NCBI GenBank assembly: GCA_903813345.2
Contig: CAIIXF020000012.1
Location: 32,854,001 to 32,918,000, forward strand
Source: Owenia fusiformis
Taxonomy: Eukaryota; Annelida; Polychaeta; Sabellida; Oweniidae
DNA: 64,000 bases
Direction of reading: 5' to 3'
In this document: positions 24,101-33,317 of the stretch, piece by piece
How the letters are laid out: the number at the start of each line of letters is the position of its first letter
How positions within the stretch are numbered: the stretch's first letter is position 1
The notes under the pieces: generated by a model
What the model was told of the DNA's origin: nothing
Database searches by the model: none
What the model saw: the letters and a program-made list of their open reading frames with translations, nothing else
Made by a program: the position numbers and the translations under genes

Positions 24101-26669
24101 CTAAATGATCATTTAGAAACCTAATGAACATTTAGAAACTAAATGATCATTCTGAAAAAGTATTAAGAAAATTGATGCAAAAATGTCGATAGTTGGACTG
24201 TATTACGATTTTTTAACAAGCACGGCCTACATTTGAAAAGATCTGAAGTTATTGAAAAAAATCCATAGTTGCATTATTTGGTTCTCATAAGGAACATTTA
24301 AAATAATGAACAGAAAAACTCCTTTTGGCTAAAACAGCACGTTTCAATCAACTGTTTTAATATGAGGAGTTTGAATCAATCTCAACATTTTTGTTTTGTT
24401 TTCAGCTTCAACGAAACCTCAAGTAATAGGTGAGAATACTTAATTTCCTCTTAAAAGACCAATTGTATTATCATATTTATATTGCTTGCACCTGATATTG
24501 TAGAAGAGACCTTTAATCATTTCCATTAAATCAGTTTATTTTCTCAATTATGTACAATATCATACTTTACACAATGACATGTTCACTTCTTATGATATTT
24601 CACAAATCATTGTAAATACCATTATGTGGCACCTAATACTCCCACTTGGGGTCATAGCCACTACAACCTGTAAATATGTTACATTGATTTTAATAAAAAA
24701 AAGAAAATATTGAATGCATGATGCAAATAATAAAGACAGTGTCAGTACTATAGTTTAAAAGATAAGTGCAAAAAAAGCATAAGACACCAAACGTCAACGA
24801 AAATTAGCAAAGTGATTTCCCATTAACGAAAACATGTCACTATCAAAATTGAAAACGTCAGTATGTATGCAAATATTAGTCTAGTATGAATGGTCCCCAT
24901 GCACCCCCAAGATAGCCGACAAGATGGCCACCAATGGATACCATGGAACCATATTTCATTCTGGGAACATGCAAATATCGTTAGTATGGACCTGTATGGT
25001 AATGTACATATTTTTGATATATTTGGGGTGCATGGGGACCCCTCGTTCCTACTGTTTTTGGTACACTTTGTATAGTAAAATGCAAATACAAAATTCTCAA
25101 CGAATAAAATGAGACTAAAACAAGTAGAGATTATTGAGATGTTCATTCTGAAAATCTGTTTTAAAGGTGGGTGCGGAGGAAAGGAGAAAAGATTATTGCC
25201 TGATGTCCCAACCTTTCGGCTGACTGCATCGAGTGTCTGGAATTCTGTCCATTCAGCAAATCGAGGCAGACTAGACACGCCGGATTTGGGGTATGATGAT
25301 GAGGATTTTGTGATCCTTTCCTGCTCATTCAGTATTTTTTGATTTTATCATTTTCGTTTTTTCCATCAGTTCAATTGTTGCTACTATCTTAATATACTAT
25401 AGTATCTTATTTATATTCCTGAAGACGATTTGGTAACTTTTAAATTTCAAAGCATTATTTGCTTTGAACTGTATTTGATATGTTTAATCTACAGGGAGGA
25501 TAGAGGAAGGGGATGCTGGATGCCTGATCAACATCAACACAATACCAAACAGTGGATTCAGGCTGACTTGGGTCGTGTGATGAAAGTGACTGGTGTGATA
25601 ATACAGGGGAGAAATGGTGAAGACTATTGGGTTACTCTATTCCGCGTATTGTACAGCACAGATGGATTGAACTTCAAACATGTGATGCATGGCAACCCAC
25701 CTGGATTGGTAAGATTGATCAAGCATATGCATAATAATCACATCACATTAATAAAGGAAACTCCTCGACATTGTGTTTTCATAAGTTCCATATGTTTCAT
25801 GAAATTATAATAGTAACAAGAATTAGACTCAGAATGAAGAATGTAATTTTGGTTTGTAATTTTGGTTTGCATATTTGTTATAAATCGCGAATGGGCGAAT
25901 AAATGTGAAATCAGGTCAGAATTGAAATCAATAGACTTGTCCGCATTTCGGTATATCAAAGAAGCTAGGATATACGTGTTGGCTAGATCGATGATGATGG
26001 CATGGGTTGTAGGCAGCACTCTGTCAAATAGCTACTGTTTATTAGTGTTCATTGTCACAGACTGTATTACATTGTTTTTATTTTAAAATGAAATTAAAAA
26101 TGTAATACAGTCTGTGACAATGAACACTAATAAACGGAATTAATATTACCAAACTATGGACATATTTGATATAACTTACTGCTAATTTTGAAAAGATACA
26201 ATCAATGACATCAGTAATCTAGGCAATGTATCATAGTTTCTATGATTAACCGAAATAGGGCAGGGTTTTGAGAAACACCTATTTGTATCATTTATCATTA
26301 AAACAGACAAGTTAACTGTGGAAGGGTCCTTGATTTGTTTAATTTAAAAATCTGAAGGTCACGTATAATTTTCCTTCCTCGATTATTGATACCATTTTGA
26401 ATTTTCTGATATTTTGCCATTCATTTCTTATAAACTATATAAATAATAGGTTATGTACTTAAGTATACAAAAAATATACAATTAGAAAAATTAAGGTAAT
26501 TCTCATAATATGAAGTGTTTTTCAGGATTTTAAAGGAAACACGGACCGAAACTCAAAAGTACGTTACGTGTTCAAAGTACCTATCGAAGCTAGATATGTA
26601 CGTATCAACCCGAGATCCTGGTATCGGTATCCAGCGATGAGATTTGATGTCACTGGCTGTGACAAGTAG
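1812..26669 (+). CDS. Secreted MACPF / FAMeT-like / Cys-rich / F5/8C protein, ~25 exons
   Basis: Multi-exon gene assembled by splice sites and phase: 1812-1890, 2439-2519, 2846-3102, 6948-7051, 7714-7855, 8146-8258, 8579-8941, 9703-9818, 10195-10368, 10775-10919, 11054-11293, 14017-14284, 14939-15232, 15450-15616, 16051-16267, 16342-16379, 16680-16707, 16983-17126, 17311-17521, 22412-22549, 22957-22980, 24406-24429, 25167-25290, 25495-25708, 26526-26669. The sum is 3849 bp, 1282 residues plus TAG, with no internal stop. Residues 1-25 form a signal peptide with a Leu/Ile-rich core. MACPF spans about 165-600, a Methyltransf_FA-like fold 860-1035, a Cys-rich module 1040-1105 and F5/8C 1125-1282. 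MACPF proteins insert into membranes as oligomeric pores and F5/8C domains bind glycans or lipids, so a secreted pore-forming defence or development protein is the natural inference. The exon 3 donor (GTTCGT) and exons 16-17 are the least certain joins. Confidence 0.88.
3872..4044 (+). repeat. 16-bp minisatellite, left arm of an inverted pair
   Basis: About ten copies of a 16-17 bp unit, GACAACTCATCCCAA with a GACATCTCATCCCAA variant alternating. The same unit recurs in reverse orientation at 4489-4641. The open frames that read through it are artefacts of the repeat. Confidence 0.95.
4489..4641 (-). repeat. 16-bp minisatellite, right arm of an inverted pair
   Basis: About nine copies of GGGATGAGTTGTCTT, the reverse complement of the unit at 3872-4044, with ATGACTTG and GATGAGATG variants. 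Together the two arrays flank about 440 bp of unique AT-rich sequence and could fold into a long hairpin. This looks like a small element whose terminal repeats have expanded into minisatellites. Confidence 0.95.
7212..7645. mobile_element. TTAA-flanked MITE in intron 4
   Basis: A 434-bp element with 11-bp inverted ends GGTGTCACTCC, flanked on both sides by TTAA (7208-7211 and 7646-7649). TTAA duplications are typical of piggyBac and Kolobok superfamilies. No coding content is visible. Confidence 0.8.
9205..9550. repeat. Foldback repeat with a 185-bp A-rich core
   Basis: Inverted arms TTATCCTATGCTAAGTAGAG (about 9215) and its near complement (about 9523-9545) bracket a block at 9345-9530 made almost entirely of A-tracts broken by TG, TTG and G. 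It lies in intron 7 of the MACPF gene. Pyrimidine-rich flanks near 9600-9670 may belong to a larger element. Confidence 0.6.
11366..12223. mobile_element. Palindromic Tc1/mariner-type MITE, copy 1
   Basis: An 858-bp element with TA on each side (11364-11365, 12224-12225) and inverted ends CACTCCCCTCCATAAGTTTG. The whole element is close to a perfect palindrome: the two arms of about 400 bp match each other along most of their length. The end sequence resembles Tc1-like inverted repeats. A second copy is at 58818-59688. Open frames on either strand are conserved only because the DNA is repeated. Confidence 0.9.
12341..13856. mobile_element. Foldback element with GCGCGCAGTTTG motifs
   Basis: Inverted ends TTATTCTACACTTA (12341) and the complement of AAGTGTAGGATAATAA (to 13856) enclose about 1.5 kb in intron 11. 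Next inward are GGAGTATATCG-type palindromes at 12410-12480, then the inverted blocks TGCCCATGTCAAGC with GCGCGCAGTTTG motifs near 12585 and 13771. The GCGCGCAGTTTG/CAAACTGCGCGC motif occurs about eight times. A shorter relative with the same ends lies at 32664-32935. No transposase was seen. Confidence 0.7.
14017..15616 (+). other. Exons 12-14: post-MACPF linker region
   Basis: Three exons (14017-14284, 14939-15232, 15450-15616), about 243 residues, connect the MACPF domain to the FAMeT-like module. Exon 12 is Lys-rich with long charged helical stretches. Exon 13 has a tryptophan-rich beta-like stretch. I do not recognise a named domain. Exon 14 could in principle end the gene at TAA 15618-15620, but a GTAATG donor at 15617 joins in phase to exon 15, which clearly continues the protein. 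Confidence 0.75.
15939..16022 (+). pseudogene. Duplicated head of exon 15 (decoy acceptor)
   Basis: This 84-bp stretch is a diverged tandem copy of the segment from 16026, covering the end of intron 14 and the start of exon 15. It keeps an AG acceptor after ATATAT and GTTTAGCAAAGAAATTACC, but has changes in the coding part. It is probably non-functional; use of this acceptor would alter the reading. Confidence 0.7.
16051..17521 (+). other. Methyltransf_FA-like domain exons (15-19)
   Basis: Exons 15, 16, 17, 18 and 19 encode a beta-rich module resembling the farnesoic acid O-methyltransferase-like fold (Pfam Methyltransf_FA). Exon 15 has an SFRPTEEGSCVKFTAAS start and an aromatic YTVQIST strand. 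Exons 18-19 have the LHIQYGKV strand and the FYAFGSG turn. In this family the fold is usually a binding module, not an enzyme. Exons 16 (38 bp) and 17 (28 bp) are tiny; I chose them because they alone keep phase between exons 15 and 18. The tail of exon 19 begins the Cys-rich module. Confidence 0.6.
17522..21500 (+). repeat. Tandem array copied from the exon 19 tail and its donor
   Basis: A unit of about 60 bp, GAAGATTGCTTTCAATGC through GCATTAACGGTATG, repeats after exon 19: one copy at 17522-17578 and about three to four more at 21294-21500. Each copy includes the Cys-codon stretch and the GGTATG splice donor of exon 19, but an in-frame TGA lies between units. A 3.7-kb transposon (17583-21293) sits inside the array. 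Confidence 0.85.
17583..21293. mobile_element. 3.7-kb TIR DNA transposon, 4-bp TSD, family unassigned
   Basis: A perfect 31-bp inverted repeat starting CGAGGGTTTCAAGC bounds the element. It is flanked by ATGT at 17579-17582 and 21294-21297; removing the element and one ATGT recreates the sequence of neighbouring array units. GCAAAAAAGTACT recurs subterminally and inside. The centre (18560-20520) has decayed, stop-ridden coding-like sequence: a Pro/Asp-rich repeat region, then acidic and Cys-containing pieces, one loosely like a piggyBac block (DYHDFNQRIGV). The non-TTAA target argues against canonical piggyBac. A 13-bp hairpin is at 17993-18022. Confidence 0.88.
22216..22258 (+). repeat. Single arm of the AGTCTGTGACAAT hairpin family
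   Basis: TGTAATAAAGTCTGTGACAAT with the following AACACTAATAAA matches one arm of the perfect hairpin at 26037-26135. A smaller inverted pair (GTGACACCGTATACC and its near complement) lies just upstream at about 22130-22165. Confidence 0.55.
22957..24429 (+). other. Two duplicated 24-bp spacer microexons (21 and 22)
   Basis: Exons 21 (22957-22980) and 22 (24406-24429) are both 24 bp and phase 1-1, each adding eight Ser/Thr/Lys-rich residues between the Cys-rich and F5/8C modules. Their upstream intron ends are homologous (TTTGAATCAATCT then a T-rich tract before CAG). Downstream introns also share blocks (near 23790-23940 and 24770-24870). The pair looks like a tandem exon-plus-intron duplication. 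Confidence 0.6.
22987..23768. mobile_element. MITE with ~50-bp inverted repeats, in intron 21
   Basis: Arms starting AGAGAATTTTCGTTATAAG at about 22988 and the reverse complement ending near 23766 match over about 50 bp, including ACTTATACGTATACTT. A nested smaller inverted pair, AAAGGGTCTTGT (about 23043) and ACAAGACCCTTT (about 23234), suggests a second foldback inside. There is no coding content. Its insertion explains why this intron is longer than its duplicate neighbour. Confidence 0.75.
24892..25045. repeat. Small foldback repeat
   Basis: GGTCCCCATGCACCCC near 24896 and its complement near 25024 form inverted arms of about 18 bp around 110 bp, containing ATGGTACCATGG-like inverted blocks. 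It lies in intron 22 of the MACPF gene. The longer minus-strand open frame across it is not a gene. Confidence 0.6.
25167..26669 (+). other. F5/8 type C (discoidin) domain exons (23-25)
   Basis: Three exons encode a complete C-terminal F5/8C domain. It starts with a Cys soon after a Gly-rich stretch (GGCGG), then the TASSVWNSVHSANRGRL strand-loop, WIQADLGRVMKVTGVIIQG, a YSTDGLNFKHV core, and ends ARYVRINPRSWYRYPAMRF-x-VTGC with the closing Cys. The domain usually binds phospholipid heads or glycans on cell surfaces. The stop codon TAG is at 26667-26669. Confidence 0.92.
26037..26135. repeat. Perfect 36-bp hairpin repeat in intron 24
   Basis: Arms 26037-26072 and 26100-26135 are perfect complements (left arm starts GTTTATTAGTGTTCATTG), separated by a 27-bp AT-rich loop. 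A diverged single arm occurs at 22216-22258, so it is a dispersed family and not a gene-specific RNA structure. Confidence 0.85.
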
Positions 26670-26738
26670 CCTAGTCATCACAAATACAGGCAAATGAGCC
26701 GTGACACTTTGTTGATCTGTATCTGAGTTTGATTTGTC

Positions 26739-26744
26739 AATAAA
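26739..26744 (+). terminator. Polyadenylation signal of the MACPF gene
   Basis: AATAAA lies 70 bases after the stop codon at 26667-26669, followed by a short T-rich stretch, as expected for 3' end formation. Confidence 0.7.
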
Positions 26745-28588
26745 GACTTATTCTACTGCACTAAACGTTTTCATGTTGATTGATTCTGTAAACCTCTATA
26801 CCTGTCAAGTAAAAAACCGTTTTTTTAATCGGGATTTTGAAGAAAATCGGGATGAAAATAAAAATCGGTATATAACTGGTGAGGACCTCCCCCTTGTTTC
26901 CTAGTTTACTATTATTGTTTATTTCATGTATCAATATTGATTGTTTAAATGTACATTTTTTCCTAAAATGCCCTCGGGCGATTTGAATTCCGTATTTGTC
27001 ACTAAAATTTGAATTAATCAATTAATTCTTATTATAAAAATAATACTGAAGATGATAGGATAATAATGAATGTCATAAAAATTCATTTAAAAATCTTCAC
27101 AAGGACATGATTTTACAAGTGGATCATAGAATCTCTCAAAAGAAACATTACATTAAAAAACATACCCAATGGTTGTTGGATGTATTTCCGACTTTTTAAT
27201 AGAAAAATACCTAGAGCACGTCCTTTTTAAGATAATTGGTAAACGCAAAGCTAATATATCCACTTACAAACGAAAGCTTCCAAGTTAAAATTAAGGTGGA
27301 CTAAATAATTTTAATTCCCCATGTTTAGTTTGAAAATATGTTTAATCATTCATTTATTTAATACTATTTGTCACGATTGTAAAAATTATTTTAGAGATTC
27401 TTGAAAACAAATTTTTCAAAAAAGTTGTTAGCTTTTTATTTCTCAAATGTTCATATTTGCCGCCATTTTCAAATAAAAGTTAACATTTTATAACCATCAA
27501 ATATTTCACTATACTGCAAAGCAACACATATCTTTTAACACCAGTTTTGATGAGTTTATTTCTCGCTTAAACAAGAACCAGTTTTCTTAATTTTCCGGCA
27601 AAAAACACATGAGGACGAATGCTGCAATGTATGCATTGGTGCGAAACATCGCTTATAAAAGAATATGTGTGACTGCTTTAACTAAATTCACGATTTTTCG
27701 AACAAAAGGTCTTTCAAAAACCATTTTTGAAATTAAATTTTTTTCACATATCACACTTTGATGACATTGCGTAAGACTACAGTCAAAGTGGTTTAAACTT
27801 TATATGGGGGCCTTACTGTAAGTAAGTACTGTATGTATCCATTTATTTATTTGCGAACAAATAATTCAGAAGACAACAGAATCGACGATTCTGTTGTCTC
27901 CTGAGCTATTTTTCGCAAACATGTACATTTTCTAAACCATATGATACTGATACACGTTTGTGTGATTACAACGCGTGAAATAAGGAAAAAAGAAAAATCG
28001 TACTCTCGACGTTCCGACATTTTGTTACGGAGACGGACCGGGTATGTGATTGATGTTCATAATGGAATTGTCATAGCAAGCATTTGAGTTCTGTATAAAT
28101 TACTGCATTTATCAGATTGTTATTTAATGAACTTGAAATCGCTGATGTAATGGTATATTTCATCCATCTCATTTGTTTAGCATAAAGTCTCCATTCAATT
28201 TTGATAACTGGTTGTAAAATTGCACAGTTCATGAATAATATAGCATAACTTTTAAACATTACTTTTGACGTGCAAATTGAGCTGTTGAGTTTGCTGTTTT
28301 GAAGTGTTTCAGGAACTACAGTAATAATGTTCCACATTTTCTGTTGATTTCATACCGGTGTGAAAGAAATTATGGTCCCCCAGGGATTATGGTACCCATA
28401 ATAAGGGAAAGAGGTCACCATATAAATCAATGAAAAGTGGGATCATAATTTGATAGGACCTTCTACCTTTTTACACCTGTCTTGGAATCACAGAAGGAGA
28501 AGCATGATGTTGGAGCAAGAAAGGAGACGCACATCACATATAGGGAGTTCTGAATCATTTATCAGGAATCAACATAAAGAGTCACGAT
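26745..28588. other. Intergenic region with a strong 27-bp palindrome
   Basis: No gene is seen. At 27872-27898 GACAACAGAATCG and its complement flank a single A; weaker pairing extends outward to TTTGCGAA/TTCGCAAA (about 27851-27920). Around 28350-28480 a loose inverted pair (ATTATGGTCCCC, GGGATCATAATT) suggests another foldback remnant. Confidence 0.5.
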
Positions 28589-30285
28589 TTGAATAGGAGT
28601 TCTGAATCATTAGAAAATAGGAGAGTTCGAGTCAAAGTAAACGGTACATTTTCAAAATGGTCTTCCAATAGTATGAATAATCAAAATGAGCCGAATATGC
28701 AGACCGATAATTTTGTCATCAATGCTGGTGTACCACAGGGGTCTGTCCTTGGACCCCTGCTATTTCTAATATATATCAACGATCTGCCTGATGAGCTTGT
28801 TTCAAAATCGTTCATTTTTGCTGATGACACCTCAATTTATTGTCCATACGAAAAAATGAAGTGTTTTTCAATATTCACGAGCCAATCCAAAGTGATCTAG
28901 ACAAGCTTGTTCTCTGGGCTGCCACCTGGAAGATGCAATTCAAAGCTCAAAAAAGTGCAGATATGATTTTTTCTAGAAGGAACATTTTATCTCATCCACC
29001 ACCTTTGAGATTAGGTGCTTATTTTATCCCTAGCTGTGAGAATCACAAACATCTTGGCCTTAATTTTGACATTCACCTTAACTTTAATTATCACATTGAC
29101 CAGATAATAAAAAGAGTTACTTCTCTTTTGAGACCGATGATAAAGCTGAGTAAAATTCTAAATAGTCAGCACTTGGAGATATTATATAATACTTACATTA
29201 TGCCTCATTTTGACTATTGTGATGTCATTTACAACAAGGCATCTAACATGAAATTACAAGCTCTTGAAAGACTTCACTACAGAGCAGCCTGCCTGGTTTC
29301 TGGGGCTATACATGGTTCCAATACTATCAAAGTTTTAAACTCTTTAAACTGGAAACAGCTAACTACCAGAAGAATTGAGCACTTAAACATGTTTACTTTT
29401 AAATGCAGGTATAACATTAATCCTCCATTTATTTGTGACTTACTTCGGAAATATGAACATATACCGGTCCGCCCTTTAAGACATCAAAGAGATTATGTTC
29501 TCCCAACTCGCCTTAGCTTCTCTTTTAAAAAAACTACCATCTTCCAATCTATAACTTTATGGAATAATTTGCCATCAGATACTAGAATGGGTCAACCTAT
29601 TTCTAGGTTTAAAAGATTAGTAAGAGAACACAAGAGCCCAGTCTCTTTAATTCCAACTTCTAAATTGAATGTGACCTTACCCAGACATATTGAAATACCT
29701 TTTAATAGACTCAGGTGTGGCCTTTTACTTAAAGCACACCTTTATGCACATAACTTTAATGACATTAGTGACCCTTTGTGTAAATGTGGTGTTCCATTGA
29801 CTACCTTGCGTTTTCTTTTAAATTGCCCACTGCTCCATGATGAAAGAATCAACCTCATTGCAGGCCTTCATACTTACAATTTAGGAAACCTGTTTAACAG
29901 CTACAATTTGAATGATAAATTACAAATTTTACTTTTTGGAAAAGATGATTTAGATGCATCAACAAATGAAGAATTAATTTATATTGTTAGTTATTATATA
30001 TACACGAGTTTCACTATCATATCACGTCTGTGACAACAGGTTCCGTTTCTTCATTTTTCTGCTCTTTCCTTTTTGTCATCATCCCCGCCCATGGGATTTC
30101 CCGGCTTGATTCAGTGATTTGGAATTAAGAATATATGTAAACCTTTTGTATTTTATATTATATCTATTATTTCATTTATGTTATATTATTTAATTGCCGC
30201 TAATGTTGCAAAACTTTGGCAATCAGCTAACTTTGTACATATATGTTATTATTTGAAATAAATCGATAACATGAAAAAAAAGAAG
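28589..30285 (+). mobile_element. 5'-truncated LINE, RT C-terminal half (Jockey/CR1 group), frameshifted
   Basis: Two overlapping frames encode the end of a non-LTR reverse transcriptase. Frame 1 (28589-28900) has the [21 protein letters not shown] block and the catalytic FADD motif. Frame 2 (28840-30033) has the thumb and C-terminal region with HLGLNFD, a TLWNNLP block and a CKCG...CPLLH Cys/His cluster. The frame shift near 28860 disables it. The endonuclease and RT N-terminus are missing. The 3' UTR ends near 30285 in an A-rich tail after an AATAAA. This is a dead copy. Confidence 0.9.
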
Positions 30286-30573
30286 TTATTCCATAGTTAG
30301 CATGATATTCATAGGATAACATGTGAAAATAAAAACGGTATTTTTGTAATCAGTGGTAAAATATGATATTTTTGACAAATTTTCGCTTAACCATAACATA
30401 CGGTTTTTTAGCCATGACATACGACGTCGTATGCGATGGTTTATGGATTTTTGCTACTTCAGACTCAAAACGAGGCTAAGTGTCAACATCGCCGGATCGT
30501 TTGGAAATTCGAATTAAATAACTTAATTTCCGAAGATTCTGATGATGACTTTAACTATGGAATAAAAAGAACA

Positions 30574-30706
30574 TCCTATGATTTACTCGTGATATGATTT
30601 TAATCCACTCATGGATATTGATATCTGCACTCTCTCGCTACGCTCGCTCGTGCAGATACCATATCCATTCGTGGATAAAAATCATATCACTCATAAATCA
30701 TAGGAT
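30574..30706. repeat. Foldback hairpin with CTCGCTACGCTCGCTCG loop
   Basis: CCTATGATTTA, GATATGATTTTAATCCAC and ATGGATAT at the left are mirrored on the right to ATCATAGGA. The apex has GCACTCTCTCGCTACGCTC. A relative with the same apex lies at 32516-32656 and an apex-like fragment near 13925-13945. Confidence 0.8.
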
Positions 30707-31051
30707 ATCCTCTATTTCTGAATCATTAATTGGGAGTCAACATTTAAAGTCATTATATTTGAAAAAGGAGTTCCCTCTCAAAGATTAGGGGAAGGAGGAG
30801 CAGTTTTAACCCATAAACCGGGAGGAGGAATAAGAGCCTCATATTTAGGAGTCACGTATCTTGAAATATGAGCCGTGAATCATAGTAGCCGAGAACAAAG
30901 AGTGACAATTGGAGTTCAAGATCAAGGGGAAGGATCAGAATCAATTATTGGAGGCCTTTGAGGCATATGGACTCTGGAGTTTTAACACATACCTCCCATT
31001 CTATAAACTAATAACTGAACATTATATTATTGTTTGATTTAACTTCTGATT

Positions 31052-31057
31052 TTTATT
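31052..31057 (-). terminator. Candidate polyadenylation signal of the Ig gene
   Basis: AATAAA on the minus strand, about 245 bases after the stop codon at 31303-31305. The spacing is plausible for a 3' UTR; no stronger candidate is closer. Confidence 0.4.
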
Positions 31058-31302
31058 GAAATCATTGTATACTGTTAATAAAATTGTATCAATTTTATGT
31101 CAAACTAAATGTTACACTTTTCCTGGATCTAGTTCCTGCGTCTAGTTCGACGGAGATAACGCCGTCATATTTATCCACGCCAAATTCGGGCTCATCCCCT
31201 TTTAAATAATACCAGTCCGGAGGAGTTAAAGTTATAGTATTTTCTTCCTCATACTTAAGGCTTTAACAGGTGGAATATTTACCACTGGTTAACTTGTAGA
31301 TT

Positions 31303-33197
31303 CTATTGAGCAATCCTTCTATGAGCAGGTCGGGTTAAATGTCTAAATCTGTCTCTTTTTACTTTTTTTATTCGGAAGAGTAGTAGAATGATGATAATTA
31401 CGAGAATTCCAATTACGGCTAAAAGTATGTATGTCATGGTCTGGTTGTTACGATATGCGTGCGTTGATGCCTTTGCTTGAAAATATAACATAATTATATT
31501 AGATATGTATACAAAGAATGAAGCAATGATGAAATCTATCCTAAATGTGGTGGTATTTCGTTTTAGAAATATTAAAATGAAATAGGATTGCTAAAGCTTA
31601 AACATAACATTTCTGGTGAGATTGCATAGTTTCATTACATACCGACAACACGAAGCGTTATTTCACTGTATGATATCTTCTTGTTTAGCACATTCGACGC
31701 ACAACATCTATATATCCCAGTCTGGTTTTGTTGTATGTGGTCAACTCGCTTTGTATCTCCTGACTCTTCATTGGTTACATTCCAATGATAATTCCATTTG
31801 TATACAGGTTGAGGGTTACCTCGGGATATGCCATGTAAATGTACGTTATATCCTTCTGTGACATACACGACTGTCTTGCCTTCGATAGCGTTACCATCAA
31901 AGTGAAGGACAGGCTTCTGAGCTGGATCTTTGAAAAAAATATCATTCAAACAGAACATCTTACATTTTTCTCTTTCATGAGTTTAATCTTATATGTACTT
32001 AGAAAATAATTGGTTTGCATTTTTGTATTGCTGATTTAAAACATGCCGAGATCTACTTAACAATAGCTATCACAAAAACCTAAGTGCCGCCTATCTTCTT
32101 AGATTCAAGAATGTATATATTACATTGTATATCAAGTTTAATGGAACAGCGTTGTTCGACATTCAGTACTTTGATCGAATAATTCAGTTCTTTCCCATCA
32201 TCCAAATGAGAAGCTCTCTTGCGAAACGTAGACCTGGACAACCCAGGTGTCGTCTCCTCAGTCTCTTTTGCCTGGACAACGCCTGTAATGGTTATATGCA
32301 CAATTTAAATGCCTTCATTTTGGGGCACTGTCAGTGTTCGAATGATTAAAAATATGTTCGGTGAGTTTATTTAATCATAGAGATTGCATATTGAACTTAT
32401 TAGAGAGATTCCGCAACTCGATCATTTATAGTATGTTTATTATTCCCGTAAAACGTATGCATTTGACTACGTCATCATTTATTGCAGAGCTCTATACGTT
32501 CATGAGTATGATATTTATAGGATATCCTATGATTTTGAGGAATATCATTTTTATCTACGAGGTGATATTGATATTTGCACGAGAGAGCGAAGCGAACGAG
32601 TGCATATATCAATATCACCGAGTAGATTAAAATGATATTCTGAAAAAAATCCTAGGATGTTCTTATTATCCTACACTTACAAGGAGTGTACTGAATGTAT
32701 AATATCATTGTAAAATGAATTTCATGCCAAATAGAGTCAATTTGGCGGGAAATCAACAAGCGGAGTATATCGTCACAATATACTCCGCATATTGGGTTTT
32801 CCGGAGTATATCGTCACGATATCCTCGGCCCGGAGTATATCATTACGATATCCTCCGGATATTCATTTTGCCAATAAATATCAAATTTACTTTTTCATGT
32901 TATTATACATTTAGTACAGTAAGTGTAGGATAATCTTATAAATCATCGTCTTACGAAAATATCACACCTATTCTATGGATGTACAGTATACAGGCTTCAT
33001 AAGTTATAAGTTTACAGACGGGAGTTATGAACATTCTATAAGTGAGTTTCGAAATCTCTATTTAATACCATTTAGTTCCCACGTTATATTTGGTTTCTGT
33101 GAATCATCTCTGCTCCCCGCATATTCGACATGACAGCTCACGTTAATTGTATCGTTTTCTTTTGATGTCAGATTCTCTGATGGACATGAGGCTAAGT
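31303..33197 (-). CDS. Ig-domain single-pass membrane protein, 3' part (partial)
   Basis: Four exons on the minus strand join in phase 1 throughout: 33197-33069, 32282-32124, 31927-31643, 31475-31303. The first two encode one Ig domain: B-strand Cys in NVSCHVEYAG, the C-strand Trp in ITWELNG, then the F-strand Cys in VEQRCSIKLDIQ. The third encodes a second Ig domain with TGIYRCCASN; its B-strand Cys is replaced (VHLHGIS). The last has a 21-residue Ile/Leu-rich transmembrane helix and a short basic tail ending RRIAQ. The likely role is a cell-surface adhesion or recognition receptor. The 5' exons lie beyond 33197, where the sequence soon enters the assembly gap. Confidence 0.82.
32516..32656. 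repeat. Foldback hairpin with GAGCGAAGCGAACGAG loop
   Basis: Arms TGATATTGATATTTGCACGAG and the complement on the right bracket the apex GAGCGAAGCGAACGAG. Outer inverted blocks ATATCATTTTTATCTAC and TAGATTAAAATGATAT continue the stem. It is in the large intron between the first two Ig exons visible. Confidence 0.8.
32664..32935. mobile_element. Short foldback element with GGAGTATATCGT palindromes
   Basis: Inverted ends TTATTATCCTACACTTAC and the complement of AAGTGTAGGATAAT are shared with the 1.5-kb element at 12341-13856. Inside are three palindromic units of the type GGAGTATATCGTNACGATAT, each 25-30 bp. The element is about 270 bp and has no coding capacity. Confidence 0.8.
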
Positions 33198-33317
33198 CTG
33201 GAAATATTATTGTCTTTGTCTTATTTTAAGACATACAAGGGTGCATCATGAAGATGTCATCAATTAAAATTTTTATTTCTTTTAAAACTCTTTTAAAACT
33301 CGCAGATGCAACTGCTT

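Noticed and set aside
24823-25278. 151-residue minus-strand frame
   Set aside because: Antisense to exon 23 of the MACPF gene and to a foldback repeat; no coding features.
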